NCBI GenBank assembly: GCA_937928585.1
Contig: CALEZK010000187.1
Coordinates: forward strand, 1-18,360
Direction: 5' to 3'
DNA length: 18,360 nucleotides
Origin: an uncultured bacterium
GTDB taxonomy: Bacteria; Hydrogenedentota; Hydrogenedentia; Hydrogenedentales; SLHB01
Within the stretch, counting starts at the first letter, position 1; every line of letters starts with the position of its first letter. The position numbers were made by a program, and so were the translations under genes. Shown piece by piece: positions 6,397 to 13,391 of the stretch. The notes beneath the pieces are model-generated. The model was not told the DNA's origin and did not search any database. It saw nothing but the letters and a program-made list of their open reading frames with translations.

Positions 6397-7332
6397 ATGG
6401 TCCGAATTGAGGCGATTCGCAGACGGCCCGAAAACTTCGGCGCGTTTGTTGAGGAAGTGTCCGAGGGACTCTGCACGCTCTACGGCGAGGCCGCGGCAGA
6501 GGACTACCGCCAAAAGGCGCCGGTCGCGATCAACGCGTCCATCACGCATCCCGCGGTCCGCGCCTGGATTGCCGCCGACCCGGAGGAAGAGGGGCATGCG
6601 CGGGCAATGCTCGTCTCCGCGGTCCGCGAAGGGATGGGTCACATCACGTTTTTGCATGTTCTCGAGCCGTTTGCTGGCCAGGGTCTTGAAGCGCGTTTGG
6701 TGGAGTCGTCCGTCGCACAGCTCAGGGCCGATCGGGTTTCGGGAATCGCCGCGGAGCCTGTGGCGTTGTGCCCACTGGACCTGGCCGAGACTTTTGCCCG
6801 GCTTGGATTCTCCCGCGTGGAACGGCAACTCATGGTTGCACCGTTATATGGCGGTCCTTTGGAATCATCGATTCTGTTGGACAGCGTGAGCGCGGAGCCG
6901 AAAGACTACAACCGCGTCGCGGAGATTATTGTCGAGGCGTACGCAAACCATCCCGGTCGGGAATTGCACGCGGAAGTACGCACCCGCGCAAGTGCTGAGA
7001 CATTTGTGCGCACTGCTGCGGACGGCGCCTACGGGCCGACGCGGCCCGGATTCATGCGCGTCCTTCGCCGGGCAGGTCGCGTCGTTGCCGCGGTGGTGGG
7101 TTGTGAGGCCGCACCTGGTGTAGGCTTTGTGTTGCAGATCGTCGTGCGGCCCGAGGCGCAGGCCGGAGGTCTTGGCACGTTGTTATTGATGGAATTGGCA
7201 CAGGTATATCGCGAGGCCGGTCTTTCGTCGATTGCACTGGGCGTGACGACAAACAATCCCGCCCTGCGCTTGTACGAGCGGCTGGGCTTCCGAAAGAAAA
7301 TTCCGGTCGACGCATTCGTCTGGTGGCGATAA
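6397..7332 (+). CDS. Tandem GNAT-fold acetyltransferase
   Basis: The 311-residue protein carries a good C-terminal GNAT domain. It has the acetyl-CoA loop in VVRPEAQAGGLGTLLLMELA (residues 249-268) and the C-terminal block NNPALRLYERLGFRKKIP. The N-terminal half looks like a second, decayed GNAT: GQGLEARLVESSVAQLRADR (94-113) followed by FARLGFSRVERQLM. Tandem GNATs often keep catalysis in one half only. The substrate is unknown; GNAT enzymes acetylate amines on small molecules, protein N-termini or lysines. The start could be ATG 6397 or the in-frame TTG 6388. GGGAG at 6380-6384 is 12 bases from the ATG and only 3 from the TTG, so I prefer ATG. It precedes the TPR gene by 16 bases and is probably co-transcribed with it. 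Confidence 0.78.
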   Translation: MVRIEAIRRRPENFGAFVEEVSEGLCTLYGEAAAEDYRQKAPVAINASITHPAVRAWIAADPEEEGHARAMLVSAVREGMGHITFLHVLEPFAGQGLEARLVESSVAQLRADRVSGIAAEPVALCPLDLAETFARLGFSRVERQLMVAPLYGGPLESSILLDSVSAEPKDYNRVAEIIVEAYANHPGRELHAEVRTRASAETFVRTAADGAYGPTRPGFMRVLRRAGRVVAAVVGCEAAPGVGFVLQIVVRPEAQAGGLGTLLLMELAQVYREAGLSSIALGVTTNNPALRLYERLGFRKKIPVDAFVWWR

Positions 7333-7348
7333 CACCGCGAGGGATAAC

Positions 7349-8302
7349 ATGAGTACAGCACTGACATTCTGCCTGGCGCTCTCGGCGGCCTTCGGCGCCG
7401 CCATGCCGTCCTTTCCCGCCGAGATGGACTTTCTGAATCAGCTTCCTGCCGAAGACGAAGACAAGGTGGTTGACGCAGTACGTCAATTTACGCTGCTCCA
7501 GATTTCCCTGATGGAATGGGACATGGAGATCATGCAGGAACTGGCGGTAATCGAGAACGGCCAAGACGATGCTCGCGTACGGGGCGAATCCGCCAAGAAA
7601 CGCGTGGCGCAAGTGGGGGAGGCGCTGAAAGTGCTGACCCAACGGTATCCGCGCAACGCGCGCGCGCTGAATTATTATGGCGAGTACTTGTACGATTATT
7701 CGGGCGACGAAGTAGGCGCCCTGCGTTATTGGAAAGAGGCGACCACGTACGACGACAAGCTTGCATTGCCCTACAACAACCTCGGAATTCACTACTCGCA
7801 TACGGGGCAGCTGGCCTTCGGCCTGGATAACTATAAAAAAGCCCTCGAACTTGAACCGGACAATCCCGATTTCAAGTTCAACCTTGCGCAGACATATCTG
7901 ATAAACACCGCGGAAGTCGCGAAGCACCTTAAGTCCGACGAGGTCAAGGTGTACAAGGAAGGAATGCAGCTCAGCAAGGAAGCCGCGGAAGCCAAGCCGT
8001 CCGATTACAAGTTGCAGGAAGACTACGCGACGAATTTTTATGCAGCTGACCGTTTCGACGTAAAGCTGGATTGGGCCGACGCGGCGGCGGCGTGGCAGCG
8101 CGCGCGGGCGGCGGCGGGCAACAACGATCAGGTCTTCTTCTCGTGGTTAAACGAGGCGCGCGCGTGGATTCGCAAACCCAACGTGGCGAATGCGGAAAAA
8201 TGTCTGCGGGAGGCCTTGGCGCTCAGACCAGACAATCCCGTCGCGACGCAGTTGTTGGAAAAAATCACTTCCGGCGCGGTGGAAGACGCGAAGGCGAACT
8301 AA
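7349..8302 (+). CDS. Exported tetratricopeptide-repeat protein
   Basis: The 317-residue protein starts with a hydrophobic segment, ALTFCLALSAAFGAA, likely cleaved near residue 24 (PSFPA). The segment lacks early basic residues, so it is a weak signal peptide. TPR units are visible around 105-175: NYYGEYLYDYSGDEVGALRY, then ALPYNNLGIHYSHTGQLAFG with LDNYKKALELEPDNPDFKFN. A final one lies near the C-terminus (NAEKCLREALALRPDNPVAT). TPRs form helical scaffolds for protein-protein contact. The specific partner is unknown. GAGGG lies upstream of the ATG. The stop is only 6 bases before the signal peptidase gene, so the two are almost surely one transcript. An envelope scaffold role is inference from this linkage. 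Confidence 0.82.
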   Translation: MSTALTFCLALSAAFGAAMPSFPAEMDFLNQLPAEDEDKVVDAVRQFTLLQISLMEWDMEIMQELAVIENGQDDARVRGESAKKRVAQVGEALKVLTQRYPRNARALNYYGEYLYDYSGDEVGALRYWKEATTYDDKLALPYNNLGIHYSHTGQLAFGLDNYKKALELEPDNPDFKFNLAQTYLINTAEVAKHLKSDEVKVYKEGMQLSKEAAEAKPSDYKLQEDYATNFYAADRFDVKLDWADAAAAWQRARAAAGNNDQVFFSWLNEARAWIRKPNVANAEKCLREALALRPDNPVATQLLEKITSGAVEDAKAN

Positions 8303-8308
8303 GCAAGC

Positions 8309-8956
8309 ATGGCCGAACCGGAACGTTCCACAGGGCCTTCGCGCGCGCGCATTCGGCCCGCGCGCAAGGCATTCTATGTCGTTGTCATCCTGGTCGGGAT
8401 CGTGGTGTCGTATTGGATGGGGATTCGCGGGCTTGCGCCGTTTCGCGTGCCGTCGGAGTCCATGCTTAACGCCCTCCAACCCAACGATTTCATCTTCACC
8501 CTTCCGCAAGAGACCTATGCGCGCGGGGACATCGTCGTGTTGCACGACCCCCTGTTGCCCGGCGGCTTTCTTGTAAAGCGAATCGTCGGGCTCCCCGGCG
8601 ACAAGATAGACATCAACTACGGTTACCTGTCCATCAACAACGCCTACGCCTCGGAACCGTACATTCGCGAGCCAATGAACTATTTCCTCCAAGGCATTGA
8701 AGTCCCCGACGGCGAAATGATCGTGCTCGGCGACAACCGGAACGAAAGTGAAGACGCCAGTCGATGGCTGATCGATCCGGATACCGGCGAAGCGATCGAT
8801 GCAACCCGCGTTCAGTCGGATATTGTGGACGGAAAACGCTGGAAACGCACGGTCCCGATGAATTCGATTATAGGAAAAGTCGTGTTCCGGTATCTTCCAT
8901 TCAGCCGGTTTGGCGTGGTCTCGTCCTTCCCCCTGAAGAACTCCAAAGGAGAGTAA
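8309..8956 (+). CDS. lepB: Signal peptidase I
   Basis: This is a 215-residue membrane serine protease (S26) that removes signal peptides from exported proteins. One N-terminal membrane helix (about 21-38) precedes the catalytic box FRVPSESM with nucleophile S51. The general base is K90 in FLVKRIVGLPGDKI. The GDNR box is at 141-144 (LGDNRNESEDASRW). The usual DSRxxG segment is altered to EDASRW, and about 28 extra residues (153-181, WLIDPDTGEAIDATRVQSDI and onward) separate it from the conserved VPMNSIIGKVVFRYLPFSRFG end. All catalytic residues are present, so activity is expected. No strong ribosome site precedes ATG 8309; it may depend on translation of the TPR gene 6 bases upstream. Confidence 0.93.
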   Translation: MAEPERSTGPSRARIRPARKAFYVVVILVGIVVSYWMGIRGLAPFRVPSESMLNALQPNDFIFTLPQETYARGDIVVLHDPLLPGGFLVKRIVGLPGDKIDINYGYLSINNAYASEPYIREPMNYFLQGIEVPDGEMIVLGDNRNESEDASRWLIDPDTGEAIDATRVQSDIVDGKRWKRTVPMNSIIGKVVFRYLPFSRFGVVSSFPLKNSKGE

Positions 8957-9026
8957 CTGACGGGATTGTTGCTCGGGCGCGGGCGAATCTGTCAGGCTTT
9001 CGTTAAATGAAATTACGTGGTCTCCG

Positions 9027-9812
9027 ATGAGCAGTTTTTACTATCAAGATCGATATTCGATTTCGGCGTCGTCCGGGCGGCCGGTGACGTATGCCGTGCA
9101 GCGGTTGATTCTCGCAAACGTCATCGTGTTTGTCGCGCAGTTGCTGATCGCCGTCCCGCTGTGGCGCTTGGGGCAAATCGAGCTCGACCAGGGCGCTTCC
9201 ACGTGGCGGCCCGAGTACTGGTTCGGCCTCAATCCTGGTTTATTTCGCTATGGCGCGGTGTGGCAAGTCGTCACCTACATGTTTTTGCACGGCGGATTGT
9301 CCCACCTTTTCTTCAACATGCTGACGCTCTATTTTTTTGGTCCAGAGGTGGAGCGAATCCTCAGCACGCGGCAGTTCTTCCGGTTTTACATCTTATGCGG
9401 CGCGGTCGGGGTCTTGGCCGATTTTGGCCTTGCGATGCTCAACGGCACGAACGTACCGGTGATTGGCGCAAGCGGCGCAACGCTCGGCGTGGTTGCCGCG
9501 TTCGCGACTGCATATCCCAAGCGGGAGATTACCTTGTTTGCGCTTCCTATTCCGCTATACGCATGGGCGGTGGCAGCCCTGTTCTTTCTTCTAAGCATCA
9601 TGGCAGCGGGCGGTCCGGGCACGGCTTGGGCAACGCACGCGGGGGGCATGGTGTTTGGCTTCCTCTACATGAAGGCCGCGCCGACTGTTCGGACCTGGTT
9701 CGAGCGCGCGCCGAAAAAGCGCCAGAAGCCCGGCGGCGACCAGTCCGATCCCTTGGGTGACGCCGTAGACAACATATTTCGGTTCGACGAAGAAAAGCGC
9801 CGAAGAAAGTAA
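9027..9812 (+). CDS. Rhomboid-family intramembrane serine protease
   Basis: The 261-residue polytopic membrane protein has the catalytic dyad of rhomboids (S54): the serine in VIGASGATLG (S149) and the histidine in TAWATHAGGMVFGFLYM (H204). The oxyanion and structural motif HGGLSHLFFNM (H88, H93, N97) in helix 2 is intact, and WQVVTYMFLHGG is typical. Roughly six membrane helices are seen. A charged tail of about 40 residues follows (RAPKKRQKPGGD to the C-terminal EEKRRRK). Rhomboids cleave membrane-spanning substrates in the bilayer; the natural substrate here is unknown. It is 70 bases after lepB and 12 bases before the J-domain gene. The ribosome site is weak. Confidence 0.95.
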   Translation: MSSFYYQDRYSISASSGRPVTYAVQRLILANVIVFVAQLLIAVPLWRLGQIELDQGASTWRPEYWFGLNPGLFRYGAVWQVVTYMFLHGGLSHLFFNMLTLYFFGPEVERILSTRQFFRFYILCGAVGVLADFGLAMLNGTNVPVIGASGATLGVVAAFATAYPKREITLFALPIPLYAWAVAALFFLLSIMAAGGPGTAWATHAGGMVFGFLYMKAAPTVRTWFERAPKKRQKPGGDQSDPLGDAVDNIFRFDEEKRRRK

Positions 9813-9824
9813 CGCGCGGCGACC

Positions 9825-10151
9825 ATGATTCCCAGTTTGAACGAATTCCTGATTATGGCAGTGGTGATCGCCGTGCTCAGCATGACGGGTATCTGGCCGC
9901 AGATTATCCGAGGCATTCGTCAGCTTCGCGGTGAACGACTGGAAGACGAAGCGCCCGTCTCGCAGCGAGACATCGACCTCGCATATAAAATGCTCGGTGT
10001 ATCTCCGTCCGCGCCGTGGCCCGAAGTCGAGCAGGCATTTCGAAAAAAGGCAAAGCTGCATCACCCCGATCACGGCGGCGATGATGATGTCATGCGCGCG
10101 TTAAACGATGCATACGGACTGATTAAGCGCGCCAGAAAGACGATGCGCTAA
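9825..10151 (+). CDS. Membrane-anchored J-domain (DnaJ-like) protein
   Basis: The 108-residue protein has one N-terminal membrane helix (about 8-23) and a C-terminal J-domain: LAYKMLGVSPSAPWPEVEQA, then FRKKAKLHHPDHGGD with the HPD motif at 80-82, and a last helix VMRALNDAYGLIKRA. J-domains stimulate the ATPase of Hsp70/DnaK. The helix-then-J layout recalls Tim14/Pam18 and DjlA-type co-chaperones that bring Hsp70 to a membrane. The first 38 residues also resemble a TatA/TatB N-terminus (E7, helix, TG at 21-22, P25, then the amphipathic QIIRGIRQLRGE). It lies 12 bases after the rhomboid gene. Its stop is only 7 bases from the stop of the convergent RyR gene, with no terminator between. Confidence 0.88.
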   Translation: MIPSLNEFLIMAVVIAVLSMTGIWPQIIRGIRQLRGERLEDEAPVSQRDIDLAYKMLGVSPSAPWPEVEQAFRKKAKLHHPDHGGDDDVMRALNDAYGLIKRARKTMR

Positions 10152-10158
10152 CCGGCAT

Positions 10159-11958
10159 TTACTTGCGCCGTGGAATACGCTCCACCTGAAACCCGACGTT
10201 CGCCAGCACCCGCGGCGCGGCGCGCACGATCTCCCTGGCCCGTTCGCGGTTTTCTTCATCGAGTTTGTCCCACGGCACAAGGCCTGGATGTGTCGTCTTC
10301 GTCTTTGCGCCCGCGGCATACGAAATACCGGCGTTCTTCTTCTCCTCACACCAGCGGTCATGCTCCATGATCGCCATGCGCTCGATTTCCGAATCCTCGA
10401 ACGTGTAGTGCTCCGCTTCCCAGTCATTAAGCGGAACGATCTGGTAGCCGCAGGCGCGGAGGCGTTCGGCCAGGTGGTTCGCCTGAAGACGATTCGACCG
10501 TTGCAGATGGGCCGGCAGTTTTTCCCACGGCGCGATGGCCGGATCGGCATCAGGCGATGCCGGGCCGTGTTGCGCGAGATATTCGGCATGCAATCCCATT
10601 GCGATAATGTCATGCATCGACATGCAAAGGCGGGACGGCAAACACGTCTCGTCGAGCAGGTGAAACGCGCGAATATTCGTCGCCGGCGCGGCGGTATCGC
10701 GCTTGGTAAACATCGCGGCGAATCCCGTTCCCTCCGACATGCGCACGACAACGGGAACGCTGTCGCCGCTGCGTTCAAGCCTGCGATTTATCGCGAAGGC
10801 GGCATTGAGCGCAACGCCGTCACCGTCAAAGGTGATATACACGGCTGACGCCGTGCACGCGCCTTCCGCGTCATAAAGAAAGTTTCCCAAGGAAAACGCG
10901 GTAGACGTCGATTCAAGCGCCTCAAATTGGAATTCGCATACCGAATCCAGATGCGGATGGCGAACACGCAGACGCTCCAGGTTTTGCGGGCCGGATTTGT
11001 CGATGACAGTAACGCGCATGCGATTGGCCGGTGAACCGCCGGCATTGCGCCACTCGCGCGCCGCCTGGGTGATGAGGCTTGCGCCGAAGCGCCCGGGGCC
11101 CACGATGATTATATGCGGAGCGCGAACATGAACGGCATCCGGCGCGGTGTCGAAGAAAGGATGATGTGCAAGCAGCAGACGCGCGCCAACCTCGTGAATG
11201 CAGAAATAGTCGATGCGAAAGGGGGATCGCGAGAGCGTTTCAATTTCACGTTCGCGGAGAAAGCGGCATAAATCGAGGTCCGCGATATGCGCAAAACACG
11301 CGGGCACATTCTGGCGCGCAGGATCGATGAGCGTGCGGCAAACCGCGGCGATCTCCGCGTTGCATCCGTCTTCTCCCGTGAGCGCGAGGACAACCTTGGC
11401 GCGCGAAACCGCGGCGCGCCGCAAGAGCACTGCATCGCGCGCGTCACCGGTGAGAAGAATGATGTCGCGAAACCGAAACTCGTCCCGGTGCGCATTGCTG
11501 CGCGATTTGTCGATCACGACGACGTGGCGGTTAATCGCGCGGAATTCCTTGGCCAGCATCGAGCCCTTCTTGCCCAGCCCGCAGATTACGACGTGGTTGC
11601 GCCAGAACAAAAGGCGCAGCAGGTTGAAGCGCTCCCAGAAGAGACTCCCCAATCCAAGGATCAGCGCGTTCGCGAAGAGCAACGGCGTAGTGAAGCGCGC
11701 GACTTCCAGTTGCCACGGCACTGGACTGGTAACGTCGGCGCTTAGATTGATCGTCTTGAATGTTTTGTACAGCGCGTCGAGGTTGGAGGCGTTGCCGCCG
11801 AGTTGAATGCGAAACCCCACGAACCCAAGCGCGAGCGACGCAACGATGAGGATCAGGCTGAGCAGCCAATACCAATCGCGCAACCAACCACCGACGGCGT
11901 CGCGAAGCGAGCGCTTGCGCGACGAGCCCGATGCGTAGCGTTGGTCATGGTTTGCCAC
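10159..11958 (-). CDS. Two-helix membrane protein with tandem Rossmann (TrkA_N/RCK-like) domains and C-terminal RyR domain
   Basis: The 599-residue protein begins with a basic cytoplasmic stretch and two membrane helices (about 30-50 and 88-108). The loop between them, including DALYKTFKTINLSADV, has no TVGYG-type potassium filter. Two Rossmann folds follow. The first (121-210) has NHVVICGLGKKGSMLAKEF and VVVID. The second (281 onward) has HIIIVGPGRFGASLITQAA and VTVID. Both keep the glycine-rich loop and the acidic residue expected for NAD or a similar nucleotide. The C-terminus (about 451-595) is a RyR domain (PF02026): LQRSNRLQANHLAERLRACG, EHDRWCEEKKNAG, TTHPGLVPWDKLDEENRERA. In bacteria RyR domains have been proposed as ligand sensors in nucleotide-centred systems. 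The start is GTG 11958, with GGGAG 11 bases upstream. It is 61 bases downstream of the M50 gene on the same strand. Confidence 0.85.
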   Translation of the reverse strand: MANHDQRYASGSSRKRSLRDAVGGWLRDWYWLLSLILIVASLALGFVGFRIQLGGNASNLDALYKTFKTINLSADVTSPVPWQLEVARFTTPLLFANALILGLGSLFWERFNLLRLLFWRNHVVICGLGKKGSMLAKEFRAINRHVVVIDKSRSNAHRDEFRFRDIILLTGDARDAVLLRRAAVSRAKVVLALTGEDGCNAEIAAVCRTLIDPARQNVPACFAHIADLDLCRFLREREIETLSRSPFRIDYFCIHEVGARLLLAHHPFFDTAPDAVHVRAPHIIIVGPGRFGASLITQAAREWRNAGGSPANRMRVTVIDKSGPQNLERLRVRHPHLDSVCEFQFEALESTSTAFSLGNFLYDAEGACTASAVYITFDGDGVALNAAFAINRRLERSGDSVPVVVRMSEGTGFAAMFTKRDTAAPATNIRAFHLLDETCLPSRLCMSMHDIIAMGLHAEYLAQHGPASPDADPAIAPWEKLPAHLQRSNRLQANHLAERLRACGYQIVPLNDWEAEHYTFEDSEIERMAIMEHDRWCEEKKNAGISYAAGAKTKTTHPGLVPWDKLDEENRERAREIVRAAPRVLANVGFQVERIPRRK

Positions 11959-12019
11959 TGCAAATCATCTCCCACACGGATTGCCTGGCTTTATGGCACG
12001 ATTGCAAAAATCCCCTGCG

Positions 12020-12736
12020 TCATTTTGCATGATCGGGCCGATTGATTGCACGGCAGGCGGCCCGGAGGGCGTAGAACCCGATTATGAGCGATATGATCAG
12101 CCAGAGCGTTCCCCAGACGACGGCGGGCACACCGGTTTGATGCGCGAGAATTGTGGCGTCGGACACGGCATGCCCTGCGTCAAAGACATCGCTCTTGATG
12201 TCGAGCGGGGCATAAAGGCAACTCGTCAAGCCGATCACTTTCAGCGCAACGTCGTTGGGAGCATGCGGGAAGTAAAAGGATGTCAGAATCAGCGCAACTG
12301 CAGCGATGGTTGCGAATGCAAAGCCAAATCCGATGAGCGGTCGGATCCAAATAAAGGTTGCGAGAAGCAGTATCGCGCCGAGAATACCGGAAAGGACGTG
12401 CGCGGAGCGGGTCCGGGAAGTTGCGTAAAGGATCGCCGCGCCGCAAAGTAGACTGCCAATGTAACCGGCGGAGACGATTATGAAAGGGATGCCACCGCGC
12501 GTGATACAGTGACCGCCTTCCCGGTGGTTAATCTGTATCTCGACGATTTCGCCCCCGGTGAGGAGTGCAGCGGCGCCATGGCTGAATTCGTGAAACACGA
12601 CAACAAGCACGCGCAACGGATACACGACGAATGTATTCCATAGCAATGCGATGATGACCGCGAGAAAAATGAGGATCGCGAGTTGTCGCCAATCAGTCTT
12701 GTTTGATGTTGCGGCGGGCATCGCGTAACCGTGCAT
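12020..12736 (-). CDS. M50B-type membrane metallopeptidase
   Basis: The integral membrane protein carries the zinc motif HEFSH in VVVFHEFSHGAAALLTGG (H49, E50, H53 counted from the chosen start). A distal GLTSCLYAPLDIKSDVFD block (D179, D183) follows, typical of the peptidase M50B-like family (PF13398). About six hydrophobic helices are visible. Site-2-type proteases cut membrane proteins inside the bilayer, often regulators, but many M50B members have no known substrate. The start is uncertain: ATG 12736 and ATG 12721 both lack a good ribosome site, and the frame is open to a TTG at 12862. I chose 12736 because the segment upstream looks unstructured. The gene diverges from the ATPase operon and precedes the RyR gene. 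Confidence 0.85.
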   Translation of the reverse strand: MHGYAMPAATSNKTDWRQLAILIFLAVIIALLWNTFVVYPLRVLVVVFHEFSHGAAALLTGGEIVEIQINHREGGHCITRGGIPFIIVSAGYIGSLLCGAAILYATSRTRSAHVLSGILGAILLLATFIWIRPLIGFGFAFATIAAVALILTSFYFPHAPNDVALKVIGLTSCLYAPLDIKSDVFDAGHAVSDATILAHQTGVPAVVWGTLWLIISLIIGFYALRAACRAINRPDHAK

Positions 12737-12893
12737 CGGCAATAGGGAGTGGATCAAGTTTGATGGTGTCGGCGCAATGCCCAATGCCGTTTCCTGCTCC
12801 CGCCGCGATGGGACTTTGTGTACTAGTTCTTGTCCTGCTCTGAGCAAATGATTCGTGTTCAATTACGATGCGTTTACCTAGCGGTAGACTTGC

Positions 12894-12923
12894 TTGACAG
12901 GGGCTCGTGAATTTTGGCACGAT
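12894..12923 (+). promoter_or_regulatory. Candidate promoter of the V/A-ATPase operon
   Basis: TTGACA at 12894-12899 is a perfect -35 hexamer. An 18-base spacer leads to CACGAT (12918-12923), a weak -10 with 3 of 6 matches. It would leave a leader of about 115 bases before GTG 13044, containing the hairpins at 12935-12979. The overlapping TTGGCACGATACCGC resembles a sigma-54 site but has its GG and GC one base too close together. Confidence 0.35.
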
Positions 12924-12934
12924 ACCGCTCCGCG

Positions 12935-12979
12935 TGGGCTTCAGGCCCAACTTAGGACGCCTTCGGGCTGTCGAAGGCG
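12935..12979. repeat. Two consecutive hairpins upstream of the ATPase operon
   Basis: TGGGC-TTCAG-GCCCA (12935-12949) is followed by CGCCTTCG-GGCTGT-CGAAGGCG (12958-12979), a perfect 8-base stem with a 6-base loop. Neither has a T-run after it, so neither looks like an intrinsic terminator. They may be a dispersed repeat or a structured leader of the ATPase mRNA. Confidence 0.55.
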
Positions 12980-13043
12980 GCTGCGAGATGGTCAATTCGG
13001 GCTAAATTGTTTTCTCGAACCCACTAACTCGTGATGGAGTACC

Positions 13044-13391
13044 GTGGAAAAAGCTAGACATAACTCTGTCTCGGCGTCGGCCTTGCCGGCGATCGCGAAG
13101 CATGAGAAAGCGCTGATCGAGAAGGAGCAGGCTGCGCAGGCCGAGGCCAGACAACTGGTCGATGCGGCAAGGGCAGAGGCATACTCGATTCACGAAGCAT
13201 GCAACCAGAAGATCGCCGCGGAAGTAGCCGCAATCCGGCGCGCAGGCGAGGAAGATCGCGAATCCGAGCGTCAGAAGTATCAGGACGCTTTCGAGCGCAA
13301 ACTTGAAGCCATGCGCGTGGACGCCAAGGCCCGCGCACATACAGCCATCGACGCGGTTATCGCGCTCGTGCTGCCCAGGGGAGCCCGCTAA
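13044..13391 (+). CDS. V/A-type ATPase peripheral-stalk coiled-coil subunit H/G
   Basis: The 115-residue, strongly charged helical protein has a long coiled coil (about 15-105) rich in Ala, Glu, Lys and Arg: KEQAAQAEARQLVDAARAEA, RAGEEDRESERQKYQDAFER. This is the pattern of subunit H (archaea) or G (Thermus), which pairs with subunit E to form the peripheral stalk. The sequence alone is not diagnostic. Its place as first gene before subunit I, the order of the Thermus operon, decides the call. The start is GTG 13044 with GGAG 4 bases upstream. The stop and the next start overlap in TAATG at 13389-13393, indicating coupled translation. Confidence 0.82.
   Translation: MEKARHNSVSASALPAIAKHEKALIEKEQAAQAEARQLVDAARAEAYSIHEACNQKIAAEVAAIRRAGEEDRESERQKYQDAFERKLEAMRVDAKARAHTAIDAVIALVLPRGAR

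Noticed and set aside
10152..10158. Terminator between the convergent J-domain and RyR genes
   Set aside because: Only 7 bases separate the stop codons. I see no hairpin with a T-run at the junction, so none is annotated.
12915..12928. Sigma-54-like site TTGGCACGATACCGC
   Set aside because: GG and GC elements are one base closer than the required spacing, and the -12 side reads CCGC rather than TTGC.
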